64,000 bases of DNA from Prinia subflava (taxonomy: Eukaryota; Chordata; Aves; Passeriformes; Cisticolidae). Numbering within the stretch: the first letter of the stretch is position 1; the number at the start of each line of letters is the position of its first letter. The notes below the pieces were generated by a model. The model was given only the letters and a program-made list of their open reading frames with translations, did no database searches and was not told the origin of the DNA. A program made the translations under genes and the position numbers. The DNA is taken from contig NC_086247.1 in assembly GCF_021018805.1 (NCBI RefSeq), positions 138,859,602 to 138,923,601 on the forward strand. Direction: 5' to 3'. Positions 25,299 through 39,031 of the stretch are shown here, one piece after another.

Positions 25299-25794
25299 TG
25301 TTGCTGTGTTCCCACTGGAGACCCAGCCCGTGCTCAGGGTCTGTCCCCCCTCTGCTGCCACTTGCCTTGGCTGCCCCAGGAGCCGAGTTTCCCTCATCGT
25401 ACAGTGTGGTGGTGGGTTTTTGTTAAGCTGTTTTGAGTCCTGTACATCAATGGTTATTCCCTGTTTCCCCCCCTCGATGTGTCGGGTGCTGTCCAGGCAT
25501 GTCCCCCTTTGTCTCTTTGTGTACCTCTCCTACCCCTGCCCTGTCCCTAGAAGCTTTGGTCAGCTGTCCATCTTTCCCCTGACCCTGCCCTATGCTATGG
25601 AAACACCCCTGCCCATCTGTCCTGGGGCCAATCTCCTGCTTGTTCCACACCCCCACCCCTCAGGTTTAAAAGCAGGGGCGGGCTGTGTTCCTTGCTCCTT
25701 TTCGTACCCCCGTCTTGGGGAATAAAGGTCTCTGAGAAATCGTACAGAAAAGAGCTTTCTCTAGTCCTTGCTCCAAAGCCTAGGCACTGCAACA
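25299..25794 (+). mobile_element. Endogenous retrovirus LTR, probable solo LTR
   Basis: The plus strand shows LTR architecture in the right order: a ccaat box (about 25627), a TATA-like tttaaaa (25665-25671), a poly(A) signal aataaa (25721-25726), and a short U5 ending in gcaaca at 25794. No gag, pol or env remains follow, so this is a solo or isolated LTR. The 5' end is ambiguous. A start at 25299 gives terminal inverted bases tgttgc/gcaaca. A start at 25302 gives 5-bp flanking duplications cctgt (25297-25301 and 25795-25799). The characteristic tgtggtggtggg at 25405 could also be the true start. It contains no coding capacity; short frames across it are incidental. Confidence 0.65.
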
Positions 25795-25859
25795 CCTGTC
25801 TGCCATAGAACAGCCTTGTTCTGCAGGGTTACCTGAACCTGCTGGCAGATTTGGGAATG

Positions 25860-26260
25860 GCCCCTGGCACAGCCGGGAATCAGAGCCAGCCAGGGTTCTA
25901 CCGGCCGTGTCAGCACAGCCCGTCCCGACTTCCGAGGTGCAAGGACATCTGTTGATTGTGCCTGAAGGAATCCAGATTGGTTTTCCATTTTGGTAGAGCT
26001 ATATTTAGGCTGCCCAGTAACTGTGCCCTGGACTTTCTAAAATCCATCGGTGCACAGGGCTCTGATTCAGTGGCTGCCAGTGCCAGTGCAGAGCCCAGCC
26101 TGCCCCGGCTCCCCGGCTTTGGAGAACTGCGGGCACAGATTGGTTCCATGTCCGGGCTCTGGAGAGTCTCTGATCCACAGCCCGTTCTGCCCTCACATCC
26201 CGCCCGCCACCTGCTCACCTGCTCAGGTTAATGCAGCTCCGCTGGGAATCCAGCTGAACC
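25860..26260. promoter_or_regulatory. Weak CpG cluster
   Basis: About 16 CpGs occur in 400 bp, well above the flanks but below the two main islands. It lies immediately downstream of the LTR. It includes a CTCF-like site at 26204-26217 on the minus strand (tgagcaggtggcgg, 12 of 14 against the core consensus). It may be a decayed island or an alternative promoter; no exon was recognised. Confidence 0.35.
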
Positions 26261-29200
26261 ACACATTTGCACCTATGCAGAGACATCAGAGCTCCTGGGA
26301 TGTTTTTCTATTTTAACCTTCACTTGATATGTATTTAGATTTGTAAAAAAAGAACAACCTCCTGTGTTTGACCTCTGTGGGAAACAGGTCAAACAAAACA
26401 ATCTCTTCTATTGCAAGTTTGGTCCTAAATCTGTATTTTAATACCAGGGATCCACTTACAAACTGAACCAAAGGTTCAGTTTACAATCTGAACAATTACT
26501 GACTGTAATTTTCCTAAGTTGTTCTGTAAAAATTGGAGAGTCAGACACAAGAAATTTTTTCCTCACTCATCAAATATTTTTTTCCTTAACATGGACTGCA
26601 CATTGTGGAGCTAGTTAGAAAGCAAGTCTGCAGGAATTAGGCCTCAAAACTTTAAAACAAATTCCCCTTATTTCAAAAGTATAAAGACTGATTTTGGCCC
26701 ATGTCTTTACTGACAAGTTTGTAGCCACATGCTGCCAGTCTATCCTGTGGAGACTTTGCAGTGTTTCTGTAAGGCTCACTGACGTATTTATCTTACAGAC
26801 TAGCCAGTGATGCTCCCTGCTCGCAGACATCAGCTGAGGTCTGGTGCTAGTAGCATCATTTAGAGGTTTTTGCAGAACTGAATTCCCACTGGGCTGGCAA
26901 GGCTGTGTGCCAGCAGCCTCTCTGGCCCCACAGAGTGGAGGATGTCCAACATGAAACTGAGCTTCATACCTAAAATATCAGCCTTGAAGACAAACACAGT
27001 GCCCTTTATTTAGAACTCATTTGAGACAATGTTAGTAATTAATTTGCTGTTCAGTTTTCGTGGTTGGGATAGGATTTTTATCAAGCTCATGTAGTTGAAG
27101 CACACATGGGTCACATTTAAAAATAAAAGGTATAATTGCTGTGGTCATGTAGATCTTGAACAGCATCCAGCTATTCACCAAGGTGCAAACTTGCCAGGCA
27201 TTATGAACTTCTAAAGTTCAAAGGAATGGTCAAATTCTACCAAATTGCAACATTTCTCATAAATATAAATGCTTCAACGTATCAGCTGTCAGGAATTCAG
27301 TGCCTAATCTGTCCCATCATTGACTGGAGTGATAGGGACACTGCAGTTGGAAGGGTGCCATTCTGGGAAGCTATCACATATAGTCCGTAAATTAATTCTT
27401 GAAGATTTTCAGCAGTTTTGTCTAATTAGCTTTTTTATTGCTGTTTTCTTTTTAGGAAATCTTGTGACTTCTGCTCCAGTGATCTGGCCAGACCCAAGAG
27501 TGAGGTGCTGAGAAGCGTCAAATCAAATCAGATGTGAGAGCTAAATAAACTGGGGGGTTCTTGGCAAGACTTCTCAGAAACACAGAAACAGATGTAAAAA
27601 GAGGCACAGAAGAAACAGCAATGCCTCAGCTGCTCCTAATGAGGGTCCCAGCAGGGAGCTGCTTAACCTTGCTCAGGGACTTGCAGACTCCTGGCTAACC
27701 AGAGGAGAACCTGAAAATGCAGTGTCAGTGTATGCAAGAGTTAAAATGGCTCTTTCCAGCCTCGTAAGCTGCCACCACATGCTGCTGGTATTGTGCTGTG
27801 GCATGCATTGCAAGCCTAGCAAGGCTTCTGTCTGTCCTGTGAGTTCTTGTGCAGCAACCCTGAAATGATCAGTTCTGCCATTTCTGGCAAAGCTTAACTA
27901 GAGAAAATGCAGAAATGCATGGACTGTCTCTGTCACCAATGTAGCCTGTTTGGAGGGAAATTCAAGGTATATGAAGGATTCAGTAATTTTCCACTGATGC
28001 CAGATTTGGGGCTTGTCATGCTGCACCGATGGTGCCAGCCAACTCTTTACTGAAAGGAAAAAAACAAAAAATATGTCATAAGACCCTCCCCAGAAGAAAG
28101 GTTGCTCTAAACACTGGCTGGACAAATTCCCATGCACTTCAAGTGCCTGTGGTTGTATTAGTCATGCAATGACGAGAAAATAGTCTGCTCTGGGGGCTCT
28201 GTTGGTGGTGGCTGGGAGAGTGGGATGGAGCTGGCTTCTCCCAGCTCTTCCACCTTTCCTTTCCAGACCAACAACAAAAGGGGGACAAACCACTGACAAA
28301 CATGCATGGCAGCTCAGGTCTAAACCAGATCTGTTGTTGAAGCCATGCTGAGGACAGCAGGAGAGGAAGATATGCACTGGTTATTTTCGAGTACAGAGAA
28401 GCAATACTTTAGCAACTGTTCTGAAATGCAAACAAAGAGAAGTTTACTGCATAATGTTTCATGGCTTTGAGGTAATCTTTGTTACAAAAGCAAGTTATCA
28501 CTTGTAGATTTTTTTTTTTGCTCCTGATTAACCAAACTCCAGACTGCCTGCCTCTGAAATAGTCTTATTTTGTGACTTTGTCATTGCTAGAAAATTAAAA
28601 AGAGAACCCTTGACTTGCATGAAACCTCTTTTCTTGCCTTTTTTGGTAGCATGTCCTACTACAATAATTCTATCGAAACACAAACAAAGGGCACTTTCTA
28701 ATTGCTAAGCAAAAAGCAAAAGAAAAATTATAAAATATTCAGTGGGGTAACCCATGCTTTAAATACTATATTTCTGAGCAATGTGCCACATTCTGAAATT
28801 AGTGGTAATGCCCTGAAGCTCCTGTAGCAGTGAGGTTTGCAATGCTGATATCCAGCAAGCAGGTAAAGAACTATATGATGATGCAAAACCTAATTTTTTA
28901 CATGGAAAAAGAAATTCACCAAAAAACTAACCAAAATTGATCCTTTCTTTCACAGAAAACCAGGCACTGGGGTAAGTACATTTCACAGCAGCAGCTCACA
29001 GGCCCATTCCACTGCCAGGATGTGGCTCCCATGCCAGACTAAGCCTCACATGGTGTCCCAGGCATTGGTGTCCCCTAAGACCAAGGGCCTCAGCAGGCTG
29101 GGGAGATCCCGAGGTAGAAAAGCATGGAGCTCTATCTAGTGGTAATTTAGGAATGGCAAAACTTAAAAGATTTTGGTTTTTTATGGTTTCTAGGAGTCCA

Positions 29201-32200
29201 CTTGTTCCATATAAATCCAACACTCTGAAAACTGAGTGGCGCTAAAAATGCAATTTTCACGGAGGTGTTAGACTGCCTGGAAAAATGTTGACCACCTGTA
29301 GTAACAAAAACAACATACTGCTGAGCCAACCGTGGGGATGTACCTGCAAAGCTGAGCGTGCCCCATAGTTAGGAGGGTTTCCATGCCTCTGCATTCCTGG
29401 GCAGAGAGGAAGGGCTGAGTATGGACATAGAGGATCATGTGGAATGCAAGGCAGGTCACGAGCTGCAGCAAGGACCGTCAGATGGCCAGCAGTGGTAGGT
29501 GTTTAGTGTATCTGTCTCATGGTTTTACAAAGCCAGTCTGAAGTATCTATATAAGGAGAAGCTGAAGTATGTATAATCCATTAGATTTGACAAGGAACAT
29601 TACTGGATATAATACTGTTTCCTAGTGGTCTTGCTGGGATTAGAACCCTCGCTGTAACAGCTATTCCTATTTGTCTTGTTATCCTTGGTAACCCCTATTT
29701 ATCTCCTCTCTTTGTGTTTATCCCAGCATTTCTTGTAGTTAGCACTTGCAGCATCCTGTGGGATTGGGGAGGAAATTTGGACATGAAATTGCACAGCAGG
29801 GAGAAAGTTCTCTGTAGAAGTAACAAGCAGCACTAAAAATATTCAACATTTAACTTCTTTCTTGCTTCCTTGCCCTGGGCAGGCTGGTACAAATTGTATC
29901 TCGTGTCAGACTACAAGAACTGCAGAGGAATACCACGGGATACCAAGCTGCCTCAGCTAACAGGAGACAAAATGTGTTTGTATTAATTGCTTAGTGCTCA
30001 AATGTGTTAGAAATATTTATATAACAATAACAATCTATTTCATAGCTTACGTATGATTTGGTATTTCCAAAGACACTGTTAAACAACAGTGCTTGCTGGA
30101 GTCTCTGACAGTGAGGACAGCTTGTGTGCACATTAAAATGGATAGGTTGTATGCAAATAGACATTCTATTTTCTGGCAAAAGTCCCAAACTCAGATATAA
30201 AACTTGAGGAATTGATGAAGTTACGCATCCTTAGCAGAAAGATTGAGAAAGATTATCTTCAAGGAAAGCTACTTTTTTTTGGCTTGTGGTACTGCAGCCA
30301 GGGGGGCATCTACAGATACAAAGCCAAAAAACCACCAGCGCAAAAAATTTTCAGGAAATCTGCAGCTCTTTCATATAAACATGCTTTATGAGTGTCCAGA
30401 ACTGCTCTAAATCTTTCCTTGTGAAAGTGGAGTCTCACTGTTGTGGGGAACAACTAGAAAATAAATTACAAGTAAACCAAGCTGTACCAAAATTAAATGC
30501 CAGCTGTACTACAGCCTCACAGACAATATATGTTTGAATTTTTGCATAGCTGCAATGTGTATGTCTGAGCAGCTGGACTGGCATTGACCTTTGCAGAAAA
30601 AAATCTCAACCAAAACCAACCAAAAAACTCATGAGGGGTGGGAGGGGGAAGAAGAAAGCCTATTCCAGATAATGAGACCACAGAGCAACTTGTTATTTGG
30701 AAATTGGTTTCTCACTGAGCCGCTGTGTCTGCAATGGGCTGAGCTAATCCTCAGTCATAAGCATTAGAAGGATTGATCTTGGCTGAACTTTGTGACTCTT
30801 GTCTGTCATGCTTAGTGAGAGAGCAGCCAACAGTCCCCCAAATACCCTTTCCTCCCCGTGGCTGGGCAGTTGCCCTCCATCCCTGGTGTGAGCAGAATTC
30901 CTGCTCCCTGCATGCCCAGCTGCTGGTGACAGGGTGAGAGGAGAGTGCTGGAGACTGTGCAGCAGCTGTGCACATCACAGGGCTCTGGTGCTGAAAAGCA
31001 ACTCATCTGAATAGTTCAACTCTGGTTGGCCTTAAAAATAAGAATGAGGCAAAAGTATGAGAAGTACATTGAACCTCCAAGGCTTGTCAGCATAGACAGC
31101 AATCTGACCGAGCCAGCTTCCTCAGATCAGGGGAATGCAGCAGGAGGGCTTGTGTGTCTCTCTAGCTTGTGTGTGCAAAGTGACCAACACAAACAAAATC
31201 AAAGTAGTTTTTAGCCTGCTAAGAGCAGAGCACTTCAAACTTAGGCTGGTTTAATTAGCATAGATCTTTATGCTATAACAAGACTTGCTTTTCTTGAAAC
31301 AAATATTTGAGACCTTGAGCAACACATCTGAGAAACTATAGAATAAGAATAAATATAGGTCTCCCTGAAATAATTACCTTGTCTTGTGTGCATCTTTGAA
31401 ACACTCAACACCCTTACAACCTTCTCTGTAAAGTCTGTGGAACTCCATGGCCCTCATTATTAAAGATATTGAAGTCATTTTTATCAGGGAAAGGTGGAAT
31501 CCTTTCTCTGCATCACTTCACACTGAACCTGCATCAACCTCCATTTGATTTTATGTCATTTCTTGCAAACATGTCCCAAGCCTACTCCAACATCAGAGGA
31601 GAGAGAAAAGGTCAGAACCATAAATTTTTGACCTTGCTGGGTGAAAGTAGACATTGCACTCGAATCCCTGTTACTAATGGTTGCTATACTTCATGGCAGT
31701 GCAAGCAGAGCAAAAGGGCACCAGCAATGACATCTTTCATCACTTGTGCTAAAATGCTCTTCACTTACTGCCTCTTGCATGGGGTGCCAGCAAAATGAGA
31801 TGTAAATGGATCTGTTGACAAACAGGTTAAATGTCAACACCCACAAGGATACGTTGTTAATAGTAAGGGCACAAGATATTACAGAATTGTTTAAAAGGGG
31901 CAAGTGCTGAAAGGTGAGCAAAGTTGTCATCACGGTTATTTATTGTGTAAGTACCACGGTGGGACTGCTGGCTCTGGTTCAAGGCAGCTCTCATCCTAAT
32001 CTTCCTTTTCTTTCTGACAACCTCACTCCAGACTTTGCTGCTGATCACCCACAGACTTGTGGTTCCCCTGCCAGTGTTGCAATGCAGCAGGGGGACTCAG
32101 AGGACACACACGGAGTCACCAAGCCCTCTTGGGACCAGTAACCAGGGACCAAAATGCCTTTTGCTTGGTGGAAGCTGTTCTGGGGCATGGTGAGAGCTCC

Positions 32201-33077
32201 TAATAAGAGACATTAGATATTGTGCAACTCAGGGCAGCTATTAGATGTGACACTCCTTCTGTGTGCTCTGACTTGTTTGGTTTAGGGGGAGACATTTTAA
32301 TCACACTGGTATTTATATTGTTTTGCAATGTTTTTATTGCTATTCTGAGTCTCTGTTCAGGGCAAAGAGTCTCTGTCTTACTAGGCACAACTTAATAACT
32401 TAATGCTGTTATTCTCACTTGATTTTCTTCTGTAATAAGGATCTCAAGACACTGACAGTTGCTGCTAAGGGAAGCAACCTGAAAACTTCCCTTTCTCTAA
32501 TACTGAAATACACAGGTTTTTGGTGGGGAAGGTGCTGGAGTGATTCACTGCTGCTTGTTTCCACTGTGCCTCAGGCAAAGGAGGAAAGAGCTCACAGAAA
32601 TACATTAGAAACATACTCAGACAAGGTGGCATTTGTGAATGACTTAGTGTCTTCCAGGCAAAATAGTTTATAAGCAGGATAGCAATTATACAAATGATTC
32701 ATTCTTTTTGTCAGGCTGTATTATTGTGTTATGTTTAATCCACAATCATACCCCCATGTCCCATGTATGTCTGCTGTCTTGGGTGATGTGTAAACCTGAC
32801 AAGGTATAAACAGGCAAGATTAGACTTATTCCAGTCAGTTTTTTGATGAATAAATATTGTGATGGTCCATTTTAATGATGTGAATGGAGAAAATATCCCA
32901 GGGAAGGGTGTTAGTACAAAATAGCCAAAGGGAAAAGGAACTTCTAACGAGATATGCACAGCCCTGAAATCAGTTTCCCGTCTTAAGTTGATGGATTTGT
33001 CACTTCCTCCCTTGGCTCTTTCCCAAATGTAGATGCCAAATGAAACAAAAGTAATACCTACAGATTAAAATCTTCCT
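26261..33077. other. Noncoding sequence, no gene seen
   Basis: Unassigned sequence with frames of 110 codons or fewer and no domains. There are several interrupted A-rich patches (for example near 28,510 on the T side and 30,597-30,630). No transposon or RNA gene was recognised. Confidence 0.5.
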
Positions 33078-33137
33078 AGAGAATTAGAAGAATCAAAAAT
33101 CTCCATGCAGAGAATTAGAAAAGTATCTCCAGGAAAA
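33078..33137 (+). repeat. Diverged tandem duplication, period 31 bp
   Basis: The 12-mer agagaattagaa occurs at 33078-33089 and 33109-33120, each followed by related bases ending in atctcca. The copies differ by small deletions, so the duplication is not recent. Confidence 0.6.
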
Positions 33138-36100
33138 TTTAATTTCAGCATAAAATGTAAGAATGTTTCTTAGTACAAAAAGAAAATATTTTAAATAATA
33201 AAAGGAAAACATGAGATGTAAAGTCAGCAGGAACTTCTGTGGAAGCAGAACTGGGTTATGGCTCAATCAGGAATCATCTCAGATGTTTCTTACAACTAAT
33301 CCTGAAATAACTTCTTCTTCAGCTAAAACAATTCAACTTTGAGATGAGAAGCCAGGGAGAAAGTGAGATTTCCTGACACAGAAGACATACTTGGTAGTTT
33401 CTGTACTTTGGAATTAGAGGGAACACTCTATTAAAGATATTTTCAAAAATATTTTTTCAAAGATACTTTTCACACCAATAATTATTGGATTGAAAACAAG
33501 TAATGACCACTTACATTTGTGAGTTAAATAATGGAATGGATCCAAATTTTGAGGCCATAGGGCAGAATGTCACCTCACTCCTGGGGAAACCTTTCCTTGC
33601 AACATCTTTTCCCTAATGTCAGCTTCCTTCCTCCGTGTCCATAGCTGTCACTCCATAGGAGTGAGTGTGATCCAGACCAGCAGTTCCTTGGTCCCCCATA
33701 GAAGAAATAAGTTTCATGGAAATATCCCAGACACACTGGTGATGAGTCCTTAGACTACATGGCAGCTACCAGGGCTCTGCTTGGCTTGCTCTCCAAGCTC
33801 TCTGCATCCCAGCTGAGCTGTGACCTCCAACTCCTCCTGGATTTCTGCTTCCTTTGGCTTTTTCCCTGTGTTATTCTTAGGGCTCCTTCTTGTTGCTCTC
33901 TAACAAGGCAGCTCCATCTGGCTTCTCCTAGTGCTTATTCTGTTTTATGGTTTCCTTGTGTGTCCCTCACAGTGTGCCAGGTAGGAGCATACAGGTACTG
34001 GACAGCTCTCTTTTTGTTTGCAGGAATAAGAAAGGGAGTATTCTATGGCCCTTTTACATGAAATTTCTTGCAGGATTACAAAGCTCTCCCTGCTGTGGTA
34101 ATAAAATGCCCTCACTCCACATCAGGCTGTAGATGCCTGCATGCCCCTCCTCACAAATGGCTTCATCCTGTAATAAAGGAAGTACCTGGAAACTGTCCAT
34201 TTATAGGACAATGCTTGAGTGCTCTTCCCTTCAGTATTGCATCAGTTTTACTTCTACCTACTCCTACCTCTCTTTTCTGCAGTATTTTCCATGCTTTGAG
34301 CCTGGCCTCCTTTTCTCTACCTGTTCATTAATCCTGTGTCTCTTGGTCAGGTCCTGGCTCTTGACAGTTTGTACAAACCAAAGGGACAGTTTGTCCTTTC
34401 TCTCCAGATCCCTGCTGAAGTCCAGGGTCTCTTCTATCTTTCCTCCCTTCTCTTCTGCCTCTTCTTGGGCCTCTCAGCAGTCCCAGGACATCTTCTTCCA
34501 GTTCCAGTTATCCATAGCTGTGAATTTAATAATTGTCTTTCAGTAACAGCAATAAATATTTATACTGTGTTAGTATTTTACCTGGTACTCAGTTCTTACT
34601 GAATCATTGCACAAACTCAGAGGGAAGCAATCTCTGGCCTGACAGCAAAAGCTGCTGAAGGTGGGTTCAGCTGTGCCTCAGGGCAGGTGTTTCAAAGGGT
34701 GTCTGTGCTGCAGAATTCTGTCCTTTCAAGTGGGAACTTGGGAAACTTTTGTGTACCATAAATTTAGAGCCTGTGTTCTGCCGTCCTATCACTGTGTTGC
34801 CATACAAATACCAGCCAAATAACTCATACTGCATACTAAGCACTGGTTAAAGAACATCAGACATTACATGAACTTACACAAGCTACTAAGGTTACCAAAG
34901 ATTTAACTCCCCAAAACAACAAGACCTTACAGCTCTAAGACCGTAGCATGAACTTCCCCAGGAAATACCTCATCACCTTCTGCCCTCAGCATAAACTCTG
35001 TTTCTTTGATGTTACCTTCTTTTAAATATATAATAACATGTGTGTGTTGTTAGAAAATTCAACTAATTGTATATACTGGAAGAGAGAGTAAAAGAGAGCA
35101 AGCATGTGAGAAGCTAATCCCAGTGGGGAGCTCAGGAAGGAGCTCAGATGTGTGGATGCAGGATACATGTTTCAGTGTGGGAAGGATGGAGTAGCTGAGT
35201 GGCTTGCCAGGATGAAGAAGTGACTTTGTACTGATGTGGGAAGGGACCCCCCCAGGTTTGACTCCAGGCTCTTTGCTTGACCAGTTTTTGCAATTAAGAA
35301 AAGAAACCCTCTATCTTCCTACCATAACAGACACTATTCAAAGTAAGACATTAATAACTAACACAATTTCATTTACCACAGTTTAACCCCAAGGTGAGGG
35401 TAGAGATAACATTATTCCTAAAATATTTCTTCCTGGTCTTCAGCTCTGGTCAAGTGCAAGGCTCCTTAATGGTGACAGTGGTAACTCCAGGGCTTGATAA
35501 ACTTGTCTTTATCAGTGGAGTCAGAGCATGTTATTAGCAAATGTATATGGATTCTGTGTTTTGCTATAGCACATGTTTGTGTAGCCTTTTCTGACAGTTA
35601 AAGATGTGCTAAGTTTCCTTGACAGAAAACAGATATTTTAATAAAATGGCTGCCATTTAACTAGAAACTCCTGGGCAAAGCTCAATGGGAAACAGTTCCC
35701 ATGACCTTCAGGGGGAAGAAATGTTTGTCTTTTAATAGGGTTCCATTCTGTAAAAAAAAGTCCTTACTCTGCAGTATCCAGGCTTTTTTAGCACAACCCT
35801 AATGATGCAAGTCCTGAGCAACTGCATATGCTACTTGCAGAAACATATTGCTAATTACCCTAGTCTTTACTTTCAGATAAAGAAACCTTGAACTATTTCA
35901 GAACAATGAATTTAGAACAGAGTAAGACTGAAGCAGAATCTCCTGTGATACATCTTATTTCATTACATTATACATTTTAAACCTGAAATGACAGTTGCAT
36001 ATTGATTTAATTATCCATTTATGCAGCTGACTAATAGTTTTGTGTGTCTGGCAATTCATACTTGTGCTTTGCATTGGTTTTGTTTTGGAGCATATCTAAA

Positions 36101-36860
36101 TTCACATTTAATGTATTTATTTTAATATAAAGCATATTTTACAAAAGTAGCAGAACCTATAACCCAGCTGTCTTTATTCAGTGTATTCTGTTCATGCTGA
36201 AGGGTCATCAGCTTGAATTAGGTCCTTATTCAACATTGCAGGATTGTTTACAGGCTGCACATGTCACTGAGCAATTGTAAGAAGAAATTTATTTAGGAGC
36301 TGCCCTACCTGGGAGTGCTCCCCAGTGGCAAAACGAAAAGTGAGCAATGGGAACTGAAGTTGCAGATGAAGTTACACCATCTGTCCTGAAAACCAGACAC
36401 AGGTGAGAGATAAAGAAGAGATGAAAAGGGGCATTCATAAAAAGCTGATTCATCACTAATCTGCTTGTACTCAAACAAGGAAAACAATAGCTTGTTTCAT
36501 GATAAGGTTCTGCCCTTCCAAAGCTGCATCCCACTTTGGCAGGGAGAGTGCAGTGTATGCCACAAACTCGGGGTGATTGGCTTCATTTCACCAAAGAGCT
36601 TGTGCTGAAACTCCACTTTTTGTCTGTGTTTGGCACAGAAACAGAATGGGTCTACTGGGCAAGCAAAATATGAGAGGAGCTCTGCAGAATCCACCTGGAC
36701 TGGTTGCTCTGAAGGTTGTTTGGCAGAGCTGGGTGGACAGCCCTGCTGGATGTGAGATCTGTGCAGCTCCTTGGGCAGCTTGGGCTCTGAGCCCACCAAG
36801 GGTCACTGCTCACCCATCTGCAGTGGCACTGCCTCTCTGCATCTCTAATTCAGTCCCATA
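33138..36860. other. Noncoding sequence, no gene seen
   Basis: The 33,740-34,600 interval is pyrimidine-rich on the plus strand, which produces several leucine/serine-rich frames (up to 137 codons) without recognisable domains. The 35,050-35,300 interval has an LTR-like feel (purine-rich, then ccctctatcttcctaccataaca), but I could not define ends or signals. An AT-rich block at 35,990-36,275 is listed separately. Confidence 0.45.
35990..36275. promoter_or_regulatory. AT-rich block, candidate conserved noncoding element
   Basis: Repeat-free AT-rich sequence with many TAAT, TTTAAT and octamer-like sites, uninterrupted by simple repeats for nearly 300 bp. It has the look of a vertebrate enhancer core, but conservation was not tested. 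Confidence 0.2.
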
Positions 36861-36895
36861 GCCTTAATTAGCTATATGGCCTTATTAGTTATATG
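36861..36895 (+). repeat. Imperfect tandem duplication, period 18 bp
   Basis: Copy one is gccttaattagctatatg (36861-36878) and copy two is gccttattagttatatg (36879-36895), differing by one base change and one deletion. Confidence 0.8.
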
Positions 36896-39018
36896 GCCTG
36901 TGGGTTTGTGCTCTGTGTGCTGTACCCATTCTGTACAGCCTAAAGTTGATCTGGGTTAAAAATAATAGCAAGTTTCTGCCTTTTTCTTGCACATGTATAA
37001 ACAAAAATAATTTTGAATTAAAACCATAACACATTCCCTTCTCCCTGGCTCCTCTGGCAGGGGCTTTTGCAAGCAGTGAGCCTTACCCTGGCATTTGTGG
37101 TAACCACCCTTGGTTTTTTCTTGGAGCAGCAGCATTTCTCACATCTCCATGAGCAGGATGGCTGGCTGCCCCTGGGCACAGCCCCACCCTGGGGTGCTTA
37201 CAGGCTGCTGCCCCTGAGGAGGGAGCCCATTGCTCCACAGAGACACCTTCACAGCTGCTCTCCTGGCACAGCACAATTCCACACTTGTATCCTGAGCTCC
37301 CAGTTCAACCCACGACTTAGGCCAATACATAATAAGATGAATGTAAGTCACATATATGGCCATATGGTAAAATAAGAGAATCCAAGAGGGATGAAGTTTT
37401 TCTTTAGGCTTCTGTCAGCTGCAGAAAGAAATCCATCTAGAAAAAGAAGGCCTGTACACTTTTTGACAAGCCTGCTTTTCAAAGGAAATTACCCTGGTGT
37501 GGTTGCACTCTGCCTGTCAGACTCCTTTCCTCTTCTGCAGCCAGCACCTTTCCACTTGTGGAAAGGTTCCAGCTCAGGCTGGAACAGGATGAGGGTCCCA
37601 AGGAGGCTCTTTCTCCCTGTCACATGAAATCTGGGGGCTGCTCAAAGGACTAAGACCCAGGTCAGTGCCTGCCCTGGGGGAAAAGCCCCAGTGGGTGTTC
37701 AGCAGTTACCCAGGCCAGATCACTTGCTGGCAGAGCAGTTCATGACTATCTGTGCAGGGGGACACCAGATATTTATACCAGAAAACATTTATGTCGTTCA
37801 TGGGTCATGAGAAAGAAAGGAAGAATTGGCTGGGCTTCACATGGCGACACCAGGCTGCTCAACTGCTGATAAAGCTGCATTTTCTGTGTTAGAATTCAAC
37901 TGGGAGAAAATCATAGCCCCCTTACAGACTTTAATTGCAGAGCAAATAAAACACATAATGAGGCTCTCCATTTTTAATCACGTTTTTCACACCTGAAATG
38001 AGAATCACTGGGGGTTGAGGCTTTGCTAGTTACAATGCAATAATATTGCAGACCTTTGTTTTTAGAGGGGAGCCAGGTAGAAGAATGACATCCATAAAAG
38101 AAAATTTCTGTCTGAGTACATAAAGTGCAAATAGTTGACTCCTGCATTTGATGGGAGATTTTCTTGCAAAGGTTTAGTGAATCCTGTGTGCAAGGGGTTA
38201 TCTTTTCACTGAGTGCAACGGGGGGACATTCTGGTGTCCCAAAACACCAAAGCCAAATGGCAGCCTGGACCAGGCACTTGGGCCTGTGATGCCACTCACG
38301 CAGGCTGTGTAGAGGAGAGAAAGCTGCACAGCTAAAACTCGCTCTGAGCACTTTGGGTTACTCAAGTTACCTCTCAGTAAATTGCTTTCATGACACTGGG
38401 TGCTGGGGTAACATTCTTGTCCTGTCAAGAGACATGCCCTCAAAGACAGACAAAAGAACTTTGCACTGCTGAAAGCAGAAGAGAAGAAACCCTTTTGTGT
38501 AGATAATTGAGAGTAGTAACAATTGTTATTTGACTTACAGTAAACATTACAGGAGAGGCTCTTGGAGAGCTCTTAGTGAACTCACAGGTTTCACACAACT
38601 TGTAGAAGGAAGAGAGAACAAAAATAGCAAATTCTTTCATATTCAAATCATACTTTAGAAGTACAATGGCAAGACAGAAAAGGTGTAAAGCAGTATCATT
38701 CCATGTATATATTAGTTTTTAAATACCTGACTTCACATTTTTATTGCAGTAAACAAAATTTCATTAATAATTTCAACCACTTTCATGGAAAAATTACTGA
38801 CAAAAGATTGAAAGCAAATTACCAGACAGCTTGTCCATGTTTAAGGCAACTTGTACTAGGGACTGGTCTAAACTTTATTTTCAGTCATATTCTTCCATTT
38901 ATTAAAATACTTTTGAGGTTTTTATGCCCTTTCTCTCTTCATATGCAGGAATGGAAATAACATTTTCTTTGTCTAAACAGGCTGCAGCAGAGCTCTACAG
39001 ACAGAGTTTTATGAGTTT
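36896..39018. other. Noncoding sequence, no gene seen
   Basis: Unassigned; the 37,030-37,280 part is more GC-rich. A short perfect hairpin (ctgggg/ccccag) lies near 37,673-37,694. No exon was recognised. Confidence 0.45.
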
Positions 39019-39031
39019 AAAAAAAAAAAAA
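39019..39031 (+). repeat. Short A-rich tract
   Basis: Thirteen A, then caacaaaaaa. No associated retroposon was recognised. Confidence 0.8.

Noticed and set aside
25395..25747. Nine-base direct repeat atcgtacag at 25396 and 25739 as target-site duplication
   Set aside because: The right copy lies inside the LTR between the poly(A) signal and the U5 end, so it cannot flank the insertion; a 9-base match in this span is expected by chance about half the time.
35050..35330. Additional LTR
   Set aside because: Purine-rich then pyrimidine-rich composition was suggestive, but no TG/CA ends, poly(A) signal or target-site duplication could be defined.
37673..37694. Hairpin ctgggg/ccccag as an RNA structure
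   Set aside because: Six-base stem only; such hairpins are frequent by chance.
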